Assembly (NCBI RefSeq): GCF_051466335.1
Contig: NZ_CP195793.1
Span: 2,666,001-2,730,000 of the forward strand
Direction: 5' to 3'
DNA: 64,000 nt
Origin: Planctomicrobium sp051466335
GTDB taxonomy: Bacteria > Planctomycetota > Planctomycetia > Planctomycetales > Planctomycetaceae
A model generated the notes under the pieces. The model did no database searches and was not told the DNA's origin. It saw nothing but the letters and a program-made list of their open reading frames with translations. This document shows positions 27,029 to 36,614 of this stretch, one piece after another; the first letter of the stretch is position 1, and each line of letters starts with the position of its first letter. A program made the position numbers and the translations under genes.

Positions 27029-28047
27029 ATGAAGCTTGTACAGGTTTGCAATGTTGGGGAGATTTGCGGAGGGACCGCCGCTTGTGCGTGGACTATCGCA
27101 AAATCATTTCCGAACTGGGACCATTCAGTTCTGTTTTTGGGGAAGATCCACGAGCGAACCCAGGAAGCCTTTGACCGGATAGGTGTACATCTTGATTCCG
27201 CCTCTGTCATTGACAATCGGGCTCTTGCGGAACTTGGTGCCGACTTGCTGCTCTTGCACAATACTCCGGCCAGTAAAGTACGATCGACTCGAATTTGCGT
27301 GACAATACAGTATCTCCATTCAGTGGGTCTGGGGGCCATGAATGCAGACTTTGTCGTCTCATGTTCAAAGTGGCTATCCTGCCAACTCGGCGGAAACATC
27401 CCCGTGCTCTATCAACCGGTTCCCAAGCCGATGCCCGCTGCCGGTGAGGACTTTCGATCCCGGAAACGGCTTTCTGATCGCATCGCAGTCGGACGAATTT
27501 GCACGCCAACGTTTAAGAAATGGCCAGCATCCTGCGTTGAAGATTACCGTCAGCTTGCTGAGAAACATGCGAACATTCACTGGGAATTCGTGGGATGCCC
27601 GGACTCGATGAAGGCCGCATTGTTTCAGGCATGTCGTCAACGAGCACTCTTTCATCCAGCGAGTTGGGACGCTCGTCATCACCCGCCAGATGGGATGCCC
27701 TGCTCTACCACAACCAGCAGGTCACTGAGTCGTTTGGCAGGACCGTCGCTGAGGCAATGCGAGGTGGCTGCGTTCCGATTGTTGATGCGCAGGGCGGGTT
27801 TCTGGAACAGATTACTTCTGGTGACAATGGGTTTGTCTGTCGCCAGATGGACGATTTCCATCTGGCATTGAAACGCATTCTTGATCCCTGTGAACGCTGG
27901 AAGCTCTCGAAGAACGCGATGCGTTTCGCCGATGAACGATACTCACTTGCGAATTTCTCGAGCAGATTCGAGCGGCTTCTCACAACTCATTGCGAGACCG
28001 AAACCCGATTGACCGGGCTCACTTCAGGAGTGCGAGTTAGTCAATGA
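27029..28047 (+). pseudogene. Glycosyltransferase family 4/1, broken by a frameshift
   Basis: Two overlapping frames make up one GT-B glycosyltransferase of about 339 residues. The first frame (27029 to about 27685) starts MKLVQVCNVGEICGGTAACA and runs through LFHPASWDARHHP. The catalytic C-terminal half continues in the -1 frame from about 27685 as ARWDALLYHNQQVTESFGR, TVAEAMRGGCVPIVDAQGGF and on to 28047. The donor-binding motif ESFGRTVAEAMRGG is thus in the second frame. Without correction the first frame runs to 27871 with nonsense. A single lost base near CACCCGCCAGATGG would explain it; a sequencing error is also possible. It directly follows the GT2 gene. Confidence 0.85.
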
Positions 28048-28774
28048 TCCCGAGATGACGTTCGATGAGTGTGCCCACGGCGCTCATCGCATCTCTCGGG
28101 ATGGTATGGGGCCCACGGAACCCGATGAAGTTCATGTTCGCGTCCGCTTGCTGTAATAGATCACGAAGTGCGATCGCTGCATCGTAGGGGAGAATCGGAT
28201 CTTCCTTGCCGTGGCTTTGGACGACAGGCACGTTTTTGAGGTTGCCTGAAGCCTTTGTCCACTCGTCTTCGCAGAGCAGAGTCCCGGACCAGATGACCAG
28301 TCCTGCCGGCGGATTTGGAAGTCGCAATGCGACATCCGTGGTGAGCATGGCCCCTTGCGAGAATCCACCAAGAAGAATCTGATCCAGTGATTGATCGAAC
28401 TCGGCGCAGACTTCGACAATTAAATCGTTGAGCAGATTGCGAGACTCTTCGAGACCGGGGGGCGTCGTTTTCCTGAGCGCAGCGAAGTCACGGCTTTGTA
28501 CCGTTCTTGTGAGCTGTTCGAAATTGAGTGGCCACCATGCTCGTCCTCCAGGGATCCCCTGATTGTCCAGACTCAATGGAGCTGATGGGAAGATGAACTG
28601 CACCTGATCCAGCAATTCGCTTGAGGACTGGAGTAGTTGGGCACCGATCGGAACGAGATCGTCCCCGGGAGCGCCGTAACCGTGGCAAAGAATTGCAGTG
28701 AACTTAGGTGCTTTATCGCTGGTAATCATATGGCAATCGAGTGCACCGAATTTTCGTTGAATCAATGATGCCAT
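28037..28774 (-). CDS. Phospholipase/carboxylesterase-type alpha/beta hydrolase
   Basis: A 245-residue serine hydrolase of the phospholipase/carboxylesterase type. It has an oxyanion-hole strand LCHGYGAPGDDLVPIG, the nucleophile elbow GGFSQGAM, an acid-residue strand VVQSHGKEDPILPYD and the catalytic His in FRGPHTIP. No signal peptide if read from the ATG at 28774, which has AGGA 12-13 bases upstream; a longer frame to 28930 lacks support. The substrate is unknown. Its 3' end overlaps the broken glycosyltransferase by 11 bases, tail to tail. Confidence 0.88.
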   Translation of the reverse strand: MASLIQRKFGALDCHMITSDKAPKFTAILCHGYGAPGDDLVPIGAQLLQSSSELLDQVQFIFPSAPLSLDNQGIPGGRAWWPLNFEQLTRTVQSRDFAALRKTTPPGLEESRNLLNDLIVEVCAEFDQSLDQILLGGFSQGAMLTTDVALRLPNPPAGLVIWSGTLLCEDEWTKASGNLKNVPVVQSHGKEDPILPYDAAIALRDLLQQADANMNFIGFRGPHTIPRDAMSAVGTLIERHLGIID

Positions 28775-29370
28775 AGAAGGTTTTTTCCTGTTCGAACTGA
28801 TGATCGCAGCCACTTGATGCGATAGATGCTTCGTGCAGACGTTCACTGAGTCGTTCTTCGCTGACAGGTCAGAATAGAAAATTTCAGGTCGAGGCACTAA
28901 CTGGATTTGGCGATGTCTTTCCAAGTCCAAGACGGATTCTCAGCAAGCCTGCTATTTCCTCCTCTCCGCTACGATTCGAAAAGTCGAACTTTACAATTCA
29001 TTGCGACAGGATTCTCGCAAAGTCCCTCAAAGTTGAAGCAGTTGGCGGTTCACGAATGGCGGCGAAACATTGTCGGGTGCCTGATTTCCACCAATCCAAG
29101 GTACGTGTGAAGGCCTGCTGTTTCAAATGCAAAGTTGCGACACCACGCCATTATTTGGTTGCGGCGTCCGTAAACGTCATTGCTCAAAGCGTGCTGCGAA
29201 AAGGCGTCGAGCGGGAAGTCATTCCGCATGTTGAGAGTGCAACGGATCCAGTTCACTCGAGCGCGGGTGCCCATGCTCTAGGCACTTCAATAACAAACAC
29301 CGCTGAGTTCGCGATTGTTTTCGCGAACTCAGCGGTGTTGGAATTTCAAATATGTCGCTCACCCTGCTGA
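28775..29370. other. Intergenic region with an 18-bp inverted repeat
   Basis: No supported gene. It holds the perfect hairpin at 29296-29339; a 104-codon open frame across it has no coding features. Confidence 0.45.
29296..29339. terminator. Perfect 18-bp hairpin, probable terminator
   Basis: AACACCGCTGAGTTCGCG at 29296-29313 and its exact complement at 29322-29339, with an 8-base loop. It lies 32 bases past the stop of the minus-strand exported protein and has TTTGTTATTG after it on that strand. The T-tract is modest. Confidence 0.7.
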
Positions 29371-29982
29371 TCAGTAAGGTGACAAGAGTGGAGCGGTTTG
29401 CCCTGCAGGACCGTTTTCCCATGAGGCTGCCTGAGTGGGGGCGTAAGCCGGGAGCGAGGTCTGGACGCCTTGCTGCTGGTAGTTATAAGGGCTGGACTGA
29501 GCCCCAGGACGATTCATTGCTCCTGTTGGAGAAGGCGGAATCGCTGACCCCTGACGCAATGGTTTCGGGTAATGGTCGAACTCATTGGGTGGTGGGACGT
29601 ACGGAGCGACCGGAGAATGGTCTCCGCGAGATAAATCAGTCATTCCCTGATATCGATGCCAGAACTGTTGTGAATAGGGCATCGTCGCAGGCATTCCCCA
29701 TCCGGCAGCGGTCTGGGTCTGGCTGAAGACATGGTGATAGTTGTAGGGGCGGAACGAATGGTAGCCCTCGTAATAGGGCATGTTTCGGACCCATCCGTGT
29801 TTCCAGCGTTCCTGATCGTCGTAACGAAACATGGCTTCGTTACTTCCGACAGATCCGGGGCCGTTGTAGCTACCGCCGTAACCGACATCCAAGGTTGACG
29901 GAGGAATGTAGCCAGCATCCTGTGCCTGCGTCACAGAGGTCATCAGACCTAAACTGAGGATCGCTACAAGTCCGTTTTTCAT
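29371..29982 (-). CDS. Exported Tyr/Pro/Gly-rich protein
   Basis: A 203-residue protein with a signal peptide (MKNGLVAILSLGLMTSVTQA, cut before Q21). The mature part is rich in Tyr, Pro, Gly, Gln and Ser, with repeated aromatic patches (YGGSYNGPGS, YYEGYHSFRPYNYHHVF, SSPYNYQQQG) and no recognised domain. It is probably an intrinsically disordered surface or matrix protein. The ATG at 29982 is preferred because AAGGA lies 8 bases upstream; an ATG three codons earlier is possible. It is divergent from another low-complexity exported protein at 30313. Confidence 0.75.
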   Translation of the reverse strand: MKNGLVAILSLGLMTSVTQAQDAGYIPPSTLDVGYGGSYNGPGSVGSNEAMFRYDDQERWKHGWVRNMPYYEGYHSFRPYNYHHVFSQTQTAAGWGMPATMPYSQQFWHRYQGMTDLSRGDHSPVAPYVPPPNEFDHYPKPLRQGSAIPPSPTGAMNRPGAQSSPYNYQQQGVQTSLPAYAPTQAASWENGPAGQTAPLLSPY

Positions 29983-30312
29983 GCTTCGCATCCTTGGTCT
30001 CGCCCGTCCAGCGAATCGTCTCGACCCGCACGGAACTTTCCGGTTCCTGGAGAGTTCCCATCTAATCGTCAGGTGTCCGCGAATCTACTCATCGGCAGAC
30101 CCGGAATCGAATTTGTCGTGATTGCGAGCCGCGCATCAAGAATCGAAATGAAAATTGTCCTAAAAAGCGGACTTGGAAGATCTTTCGGTATAGTCGATGC
30201 GATTCCCGCTGCTCTGGGGAATTCGTGAAGAAAATTGTCAAGTTTGGGTCAACAAAGGCCGCCAGTGCGGTCTATGTTCAGAGTCCGGTTCATTTCGAAA
30301 GGAACTCCAAAC
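29983..30312. other. Divergent intergenic region between two exported-protein genes
   Basis: Presumed promoters for both; no gene or known RNA seen. Confidence 0.4.
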
Positions 30313-31131
30313 ATGTTGCGTCAGGCTTTTACCGCGGGTGTGATTGTTTTCGTTGGCTCGGGAATGGTGAGCGTTGCGGATTCCACGATCCCGCCACAAG
30401 CTGGGCCGACGCCCATGCTCAATTTGTCGGTTCCGGAGCCAAACGCCGCGACTCCCCCGTTGCAGTCACCACCAGGGCCGATTCCCCTTCCATCTGTGAC
30501 TCCTGATTCGCCGCTCCCGCCAATGCCGATGCCCCCCATAAAGGAGGCGACGCCGACTTTGGCCAAACCGGAAGGTGTTGCAAGTCCGAAACAGAATCCC
30601 CCAATGATTCCGCCGTTGCCGGAGTCGAGCGCTGCACAGCCACCGCTTCCACCCGTCAATAACGAAAAGGCGGAGTCGACTTCCAAGCCGACGCCGGACC
30701 TTCAATCTCAACCAACTCAGCTTCCATTTGGGTATCCGTCACAGAATTCGGCTGTCACGCCAACGCCAGTCGATTCGCACGCGGTTCCGGCTCAATCTTT
30801 TCCTTCGTCGGAATCGCAGTACCATCCTGCATATTCAGGGGACTATTACTCAGCCCCGCAATGGAATTCCTTTGCCGCTCCACTGAACTCAGGCGTTCCA
30901 TCTACGGGACCCTATCCCGGGCAGTACTACCAAGGGCAATATCAGGTAGACGGGGCTTTTTACGGCCCGCCTCAGCATGCAGCGACTCCCTATGCACAGC
31001 GGCCTGCAGTTCAGCCTATGTCTGATCCATCTCTGATTGGCGGAGAGCACGCTCGTTACCCTTATTACAGCTATCGCCGTCCTTGGTATTCTCCCGGACC
31101 TGTGAGCCGAAACGTGAACATCATCTGGTAA
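30313..31131 (+). CDS. Exported proline-rich protein
   Basis: A 272-residue protein with a probable signal sequence (MLRQAFTAGVIVFVGSGMVS, cut near VSVAD). The next 110 residues are almost half proline in short PPMPMPP-, PPLPPV- and PSVTPDSPLPP-like runs, an extended rod-like linker. The C-terminal third is Tyr/Gln/Gly/Pro-rich (YPGQYYQGQYQVDGAFYGPP, YPYYSYRRPWYSPGP). No enzyme domain. It resembles planctomycete proline-rich surface proteins. The ATG at 30313 has AAAGGA about 10 bases upstream. Confidence 0.72.
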   Translation: MLRQAFTAGVIVFVGSGMVSVADSTIPPQAGPTPMLNLSVPEPNAATPPLQSPPGPIPLPSVTPDSPLPPMPMPPIKEATPTLAKPEGVASPKQNPPMIPPLPESSAAQPPLPPVNNEKAESTSKPTPDLQSQPTQLPFGYPSQNSAVTPTPVDSHAVPAQSFPSSESQYHPAYSGDYYSAPQWNSFAAPLNSGVPSTGPYPGQYYQGQYQVDGAFYGPPQHAATPYAQRPAVQPMSDPSLIGGEHARYPYYSYRRPWYSPGPVSRNVNIIW

Positions 31132-31449
31132 CGCGTTATCGATCTCGAGATGCTGCCATCTTCGATATTGCCCCGCATTCTTCGTTTGAAAGGATGCGGG
31201 GCAATTCATTTTATAGATGGGCTGTTGTTGATTTGATACCTGAGTGGAGATAGAGTGACTGAGGCCTTTTTTAAACGGGCAGATTGAAAAAGGACGTGAT
31301 GAGTCGGGGGTAAACTTGCTCTTGATGCGTTTTGGCAACATGAATGCACCCCGAATGGAATGCATTCGTTTCGCTGTGTGCCCAAAGTTCAATCAGATCA
31401 CTCTTGTTGAACGGAAGTTTCATTCGCCCAGGAGCACTCTTGGGAGGCG
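31132..31449. other. Intergenic stretch
   Basis: Terminator at 31168-31212; nothing else recognised. Confidence 0.4.
31168..31212 (+). terminator. Terminator after proline-rich protein
   Basis: TTGCCCCGCAT / ATGCGGGGCAA 11-base arms, then TTCATTTTAT. It lies 36 bases past the stop at 31131. Confidence 0.75.
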
Positions 31450-32517
31450 ATGAGGTTTTGTGTACAAGCTGCTGATCCGCGGGTGCACCCTATGGGCTCG
31501 ATTGCTAAAATTCGTCGACTGCTTTCACTTCTCGAACTTCTTCAGTCCGGCCGCGAATACTCGTCAACGGAACTCTCCACGCTTTGCAGGATCAGTCGCC
31601 GCACTGTCTTTCGCGATCTCAAAACCCTGCAGGATGCAGGTGTCCCCATTCTCTACGATTCGAAAAAGCAAGGTTACTGGATTGTCTCCCAGCCTTTGCT
31701 CCCAGCGACCAATTTGTCGATCGCTGAAACGCTTTCATTGCTCGTGCTGGCCCAGGATTCCACTCGAGGGAATCGAGTGATTCCGTTTCAGGAAGCGGGG
31801 CGGGACGCTGCGATCAAACTACAATCGAGCCTCCCTGCTCATTTGAGTCAGTACGTTTCCGATATGACGCAGGTCGTCAAAATTGAGTCTGAACCACTCG
31901 CTGATCTTTCCGGAAGCCGCTCACACTTCGAGACACTACTTGCGGCGACCTCTGAGCGGAGAAAGGTTCGGATCGTTTATCGAAGCTTTGCAGAGCAGAA
32001 GACGATCCAATCGCTGATTAGTCCTTACCGGATTCTGTTCAAAAGACACGCCTGGTATGTGATTGGTCGTTCTTCTCTTCACCGAAGTGTGCGAACGTTT
32101 CATTTGGGGCGCATCGAGCGGGCGGAGTTGACCGAAGATTCATTTTCGATGCCACCTCGGTTTCGACTGGACCGTTACTTCGGGAACGCCTGGAGTTTCA
32201 TTCGCGAACCGAAGGCTCGTGAGACAGTGGTGGTTCGTTTTCAACCCCAAGTCGCAGAGAATGTCGCCGAGGTTAGTTGGCATCCGACCCAGAAGATTAT
32301 CCGTCACGAAGATGGTTCGATTGACTTCCAAGCAACAGTGGATGGGATCAATGAAATCTCCTGGTGGATCATGTCCTATGGGGATCAGGCGAAGGTTTTA
32401 CGCCCCCACTCTCTGATTGAACTGATCCAGCGGCGGGCGCAAAACATCGTGGAGCAATACGCAAGTTCTCCCTCTGCAGAATCAACACACCTGAAAAATG
32501 ACGCTGCGGCGGGCTGA
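31450..32517 (+). CDS. HTH/WYL-domain transcriptional regulator
   Basis: A 355-residue regulator. The N-terminal winged helix-turn-helix reads KIRRLLSLLELLQSGREYSS, TELSTLCRISRRTVFRDLKT and LQDAGVPILYD. The WYL domain follows (about residues 170-260), with YRSFAEQKTIQSLISPYRIL and HAWYVIGRSSLHRSVRTFHL. WYL regulators often respond to nucleic-acid ligands or DNA damage, but the target here is unknown. The ATG at 31450 is kept because GGGAGG is just upstream, although the spacing is short; an ATG at 31492 is an alternative with no site. No defence or phage genes lie nearby. Confidence 0.9.
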   Translation: MRFCVQAADPRVHPMGSIAKIRRLLSLLELLQSGREYSSTELSTLCRISRRTVFRDLKTLQDAGVPILYDSKKQGYWIVSQPLLPATNLSIAETLSLLVLAQDSTRGNRVIPFQEAGRDAAIKLQSSLPAHLSQYVSDMTQVVKIESEPLADLSGSRSHFETLLAATSERRKVRIVYRSFAEQKTIQSLISPYRILFKRHAWYVIGRSSLHRSVRTFHLGRIERAELTEDSFSMPPRFRLDRYFGNAWSFIREPKARETVVVRFQPQVAENVAEVSWHPTQKIIRHEDGSIDFQATVDGINEISWWIMSYGDQAKVLRPHSLIELIQRRAQNIVEQYASSPSAESTHLKNDAAAG

Positions 32518-32717
32518 AGAACAAATTCCATGTCGAAATTTTGCGGAGTTGAATCGACGAAAACTCATCAGGGGGTGCTTGCTCAATGCGCTGACCCTGC
32601 GTAACCTAGCTGATAGTGACGATGAGAATCGTTTTGGCTCAGGCGGAGTGATGTTCGGGGACTCTTGAGCTTTCGGGCATATTGCTTCCCGGATGACCCT
32701 ACCACTAAGGAATTGGA

Positions 32718-33560
32718 ATGCGATTTGATCTTTGGGTAAAATCAGCACTCGCTGCTGCTGTCCTGGGAATGTCACTGGGGTTTTTCTCATCGTCAGGATA
32801 CGCTGAAGATGCAGAAGTGAAACCACTTCGAGCTTTACTCGTGCTCGGTGGATGTTGCCATGATTACGCTGCTCAGCAGAGAATCCTTGCAGACGGGATC
32901 GAAGCACGGGCTCATGTGAAGGTCGATATTTCTTACGACCCGGATCAGGGAACGTCACACTTGAACCCCGTGTATGAGAAGGCTGATTGGGCTGAAGGTT
33001 ATGATGTCATCATACATGATGAATGTACCGCTGACGTGACCGACAAAGATCTGGTGAATCGTATTCTCGACCCTCACCGCAATGGGTTGCCTGCAGTTTT
33101 GCTGCATTGTGCAATGCATTCGTATCGAACAGAAGGATTTCCGGGTGTGACTCCTTGGTTCGAGTTCTCCGGACTCCAGACGACCGGGCATGGACCGCAG
33201 GTTCCAATCAAGATTCAGTTTGCCGCTGAGAATGATCCCATTATCAATGGGTCCGATAGCTGGACGACAGAAAATGAAGAGCTCTACAACAATTCAGCTG
33301 GAAAGTTGCTCGATACTGCCACCAAGCTGGCAAGCGGCGTGCAGATGATCAAAGATCAAAAAGGGGAATATCAACCTGTTGAGACTGTACTCATCTGGAC
33401 AAACAAATATGCGGAAAACACAAAGGTCTTCGCGACAACACTCGGACACAACAACGTGACTGTTGAAGATCCGCGATACCTCGACCTGATTACCCGAGGA
33501 CTCCTGTGGTCTTGCGGGAAGCTCGACGACACTTATCTGAAAACATCGTCAGCGAAATAG
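32718..33560 (+). CDS. Exported ThuA-like domain protein
   Basis: A 280-residue exported protein with signal MRFDLWVKSALAAAVLGMSL... The mature part is the ThuA-like (trehalose-utilisation, class I glutamine amidotransferase-like) fold: LRALLVLGGCCHDY, ADWAEGYDVIIHDECTADVT, GLPAVLLHCAMHSYRT, and GPQVPIKIQFAAENDPIING. The pattern GG..HD and LH is the usual family signature. Such proteins are abundant in planctomycetes and are linked to carbohydrate metabolism, but the reaction is not established. Starts at 32718, with ATTGGAATGC but no strong site. Confidence 0.85.
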   Translation: MRFDLWVKSALAAAVLGMSLGFFSSSGYAEDAEVKPLRALLVLGGCCHDYAAQQRILADGIEARAHVKVDISYDPDQGTSHLNPVYEKADWAEGYDVIIHDECTADVTDKDLVNRILDPHRNGLPAVLLHCAMHSYRTEGFPGVTPWFEFSGLQTTGHGPQVPIKIQFAAENDPIINGSDSWTTENEELYNNSAGKLLDTATKLASGVQMIKDQKGEYQPVETVLIWTNKYAENTKVFATTLGHNNVTVEDPRYLDLITRGLLWSCGKLDDTYLKTSSAK

Positions 33561-33617
33561 CGTCATTCAATAGATCAGCAGCGTCGAGATATCCGCTCGT
33601 CGTGATCGTCAATCAGC

Positions 33618-33661
33618 ACGCGGTCCATTCGAAAATTTTCGGGTGGGCCGCGTTTCTTTTT
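33618..33661 (+). terminator. Terminator after the ThuA-like gene
   Basis: ACGCGGTCCA / TGGGCCGCGT (one G-U pair) with the palindrome CGAAAATTTTCG as the loop, then TTCTTTTT. Confidence 0.8.
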
Positions 33662-33764
33662 GCATTTTCAACGGCTCCCTTCAGCCTGATGTCGTTTTCA
33701 CATCGGCGACTTTTTTGTATGATTTTGTTTTGATGCGTTTCTCGGGTTATTCAGGAAATCAGCG

Positions 33765-36614
33765 GTGCGAAATCGAATGCTGACTTGGCCACTCAAAAAC
33801 ATCAGCTTTTATTTCCTGGCGATGTTTGCGTTTCCCGGAGGGTTCGTCTTCGGTGGAGCGGAACCTGCCCCTGATTTTGAAAACGCTGTTGCCCCGCTCT
33901 TCCAGAAGTACTGCTCCGGGTGCCATAACGACTCGTCACGTGATGGGAAGTTCTCCCTCGAGAGCTATGCATCATTGATGGAAGGAATAGAGAACAAGCC
34001 AGCATTGTTGCCTGGGGATGCCAATGGGAGCCTGCTTTGGAATGTCATCAAATCTGGTGGGCAGCCTCAGATGCCGCCGGAAGGAGAACCTGCTCCATCT
34101 TCAGATGAACTCGACATCATCCGCGCTTGGATCGACCACGGAGCGACCGGCCCGCAGGGAATGGAACATGATCGCCTGTCGCTGAAGGTTCCTCAGATCC
34201 CTGTGAAGACAGAGCTGAGTCCGATCACTGCAGTTTCTTTAACGCGAGACAGCAAAGCCGTTGCGTTAGGACGATACGGACGGGTTGAAATTCGGAAACC
34301 CGCTGCGACCGGGCAACCTGCGGCTGAATGGCCAGTTGCTCAGAAACTGGAAGGGTTGCATGGAAAAGTCGTCGCTGTTCGGTATCTGAACGATCATCGT
34401 AATCTGGTCACAGCTTCTGGAGTCACCGGATCCGGGGGAATTGCCACGTTGTGGGATTTGGAAACGGGAGAACGGATTCGCGATTTCAAAGGGCATCGGG
34501 ATATCATCCTCGACATTGAAGTGAGCCCAGACCAATCAATTCTTGCAACGTGTAGCTACGATCGCGAGATCATTCTCTGGGATCTTCACAGTGGCGAACA
34601 GCTTCGAAAACTGTCTGGTCATAACGGCGCTGTATATGACATCGCGTTCAATCCCGCCGGGACAATTCTGGCGAGTGCCAGCGCAGATTCAACTTGTAAG
34701 TTGTTTCGCGTTTCTGACGGAGAGCGGCTCGACACACTAGGACAACCGCTCAAGGAGCAGTATCAGGTGCTCTTTTCCAAGGATGGTGAGTCTGTTATCG
34801 CGGCAGGAGCAGATAATCAGATTCGCATCTGGAAAGTGCAGCCAGCGACGCAACCTTCGATCAGCCCTTTACTCAACTCCCGGTTTGCACACGAATCGGC
34901 AATTGTGGGGATGTGTCTTACCGAAGATGGTTCTCAACTGGTGACCGCTGCAGAAGACAAGACGATTAAAGTCTGGGATCTGGCCACGTTGACAGAGAAA
35001 CAACTGATCGGAAATCAGCCGGCTATCGTAAACGCGATAGATACAGATGGAGAATCTTCTCGGCTGATGGTTGCCCGGTTGGATGGAAGCTGGGATCTGT
35101 ATGATCTCCAACGAGACCAGTCGGCAGCGTCAGAAACGATGACTGTGGACCCGGGCAAAACTCCTCGTGGTGCCGACGCCCCTGTGCAGGAACTTGTCGA
35201 AGCTGAACCGAACGACCTTCCTGAACAGGCCCAGAGAGTGCCGGTTCCTAGCGTAATTCGAGGAACCATTTATCGACCAGACCTGAAAACCGATGTCGAC
35301 AGCTATCTGTTTACTGCGGCGGCAAACGAAGAATGGGTTATTGAGATCCAAGCGGCGCGCGATGGTTCGGAACTCGATTCATTCGTCGAGGTTCTTACAC
35401 CCGATGGACACCCTGTTGCCCGAATTCTCTTGCAGGCGACTCGGGAGTCGTACTTCACATTCCGAGGAAAAGATGGAAATCAAGTGGGCGACTTCCGCAT
35501 TTTCCAGTGGGAGCACATGGACTTGAACGATCTCCTTTATTGCAACGGAGAGGTTGTCAAACTATGGCGTGCCCCGCAAGGACCCGACTCGGGATTTGAT
35601 GTCTATCCGGGGTCAGGCGCCCGCTGGGGGTTTTACGATACCACCGGAACGACCCATGCCCTGAACGAGCCGTGTTATGTCGTTCAGCCACATCCGCCGG
35701 GGACATCACTGACTCCGAACGGACTGCCGGAATTCACGCTGTACTATGAAAATGACGATGGTGCTCGTCGCGAAACTGGCCGGGATTCGAAACTGTTCTT
35801 CACTGCGCCAAAAGCGGGCGATTACATTTTGCGGATCCGCGACGTTCGCGGAAACCAATCCGAAAAGTCGACGTATCTCGCGAAGTTTCGTCGTGCCGCT
35901 CCCGATTTCGCTGTTCATTTGAACCCACAGAAGTTGGCAGTGCCGAAAGAGAATTCGCGAGAAGTCCATTTTCGGGTTGATCGATTTGACCAGTTCGATG
36001 GACCGATCACGGTTGAGATCACCGGCTTGCCACCGTCGATGAAGTTCCACAATCCACTCGTTGTTCAAGAGGGACAATTGGAAGCATTCGGAGCGATTTC
36101 CGTTTCGGCCGATGCAGCGTCACTCACTCCAGAACAAATTCAGGGAATCAAAATCATCGCAAAGGGGACGGTAAACGGAAACGAAGTCGTCCACGATGTG
36201 GCTTCATTTGAAGAGCTGAATGTGGAGGAGAATCGCGTGTTCACTGTCGCTGTCGCAGCAGCGGAAGGTGGTGCAGTTCCTCTTGAGGTGGAAGATGGCA
36301 AACCACAAGAATTTGAAATTCATCCCGGCGAGACAATCATGCTTAAAGTGGTTGCGAAGCGGGATGGCTTTGCGGATTTGATCCAGTTCGGAAACGCGGA
36401 TTCCGGAAGGAACCTTCCACATGGAGTCATTGTCGATAACATCGGTCTGAACGGATTGATGATGTTGGAGCAGCAGTCGGAGCAGATTTTCTTTCTGACT
36501 TGCGCTGACTGGGTTCCCGAGCAGAGCAGATTATTCCACCTACGATCGATTCAGGGTGGAGTGACAACGCTTCCAGTCTGGCTACATGTGCGAAGGCCGG
36601 TGCCACAAAAATAG
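33765..36614 (+). CDS. Cytochrome c / WD40 repeat / PPC-like fusion protein
   Basis: A 949-residue exported protein. Order: a signal-like N-terminus; a planctomycete-type cytochrome c domain with the heme motif C-S-G-C-H (FQKYCSGCHNDSSRDG, heme ligand Met likely in MPPEGEPAPSSDELDIIRAW); then WD40 repeats (ATLWDLETGERIRDFKGHRD, ILATCSYDREIILWDLHSGE, ILASASADSTCKLF, TAAEDKTIKVWDLATL); then C-terminal beta-domains resembling PPC/pre-peptidase modules (EAEPNDLPEQAQ ... DVDSYLFTAAANEEWVIEIQ). Such fusions are characteristic of this phylum; the redox partner is unknown. Start GTG at 33765 has AGGA about 9 bases upstream; an ATG at 33777 is an alternative. Confidence 0.87.
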   Translation: MRNRMLTWPLKNISFYFLAMFAFPGGFVFGGAEPAPDFENAVAPLFQKYCSGCHNDSSRDGKFSLESYASLMEGIENKPALLPGDANGSLLWNVIKSGGQPQMPPEGEPAPSSDELDIIRAWIDHGATGPQGMEHDRLSLKVPQIPVKTELSPITAVSLTRDSKAVALGRYGRVEIRKPAATGQPAAEWPVAQKLEGLHGKVVAVRYLNDHRNLVTASGVTGSGGIATLWDLETGERIRDFKGHRDIILDIEVSPDQSILATCSYDREIILWDLHSGEQLRKLSGHNGAVYDIAFNPAGTILASASADSTCKLFRVSDGERLDTLGQPLKEQYQVLFSKDGESVIAAGADNQIRIWKVQPATQPSISPLLNSRFAHESAIVGMCLTEDGSQLVTAAEDKTIKVWDLATLTEKQLIGNQPAIVNAIDTDGESSRLMVARLDGSWDLYDLQRDQSAASETMTVDPGKTPRGADAPVQELVEAEPNDLPEQAQRVPVPSVIRGTIYRPDLKTDVDSYLFTAAANEEWVIEIQAARDGSELDSFVEVLTPDGHPVARILLQATRESYFTFRGKDGNQVGDFRIFQWEHMDLNDLLYCNGEVVKLWRAPQGPDSGFDVYPGSGARWGFYDTTGTTHALNEPCYVVQPHPPGTSLTPNGLPEFTLYYENDDGARRETGRDSKLFFTAPKAGDYILRIRDVRGNQSEKSTYLAKFRRAAPDFAVHLNPQKLAVPKENSREVHFRVDRFDQFDGPITVEITGLPPSMKFHNPLVVQEGQLEAFGAISVSADAASLTPEQIQGIKIIAKGTVNGNEVVHDVASFEELNVEENRVFTVAVAAAEGGAVPLEVEDGKPQEFEIHPGETIMLKVVAKRDGFADLIQFGNADSGRNLPHGVIVDNIGLNGLMMLEQQSEQIFFLTCADWVPEQSRLFHLRSIQGGVTTLPVWLHVRRPVPQK

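Noticed and set aside
27660..27700. Programmed -1 frameshifting in the glycosyltransferase
   Set aside because: No slippery heptamer or clear downstream stem was seen; a mutation or sequencing error is simpler.
29056..29370. 104-codon frame across the 18-bp hairpin
   Set aside because: It reads through a terminator and lacks any coding feature.
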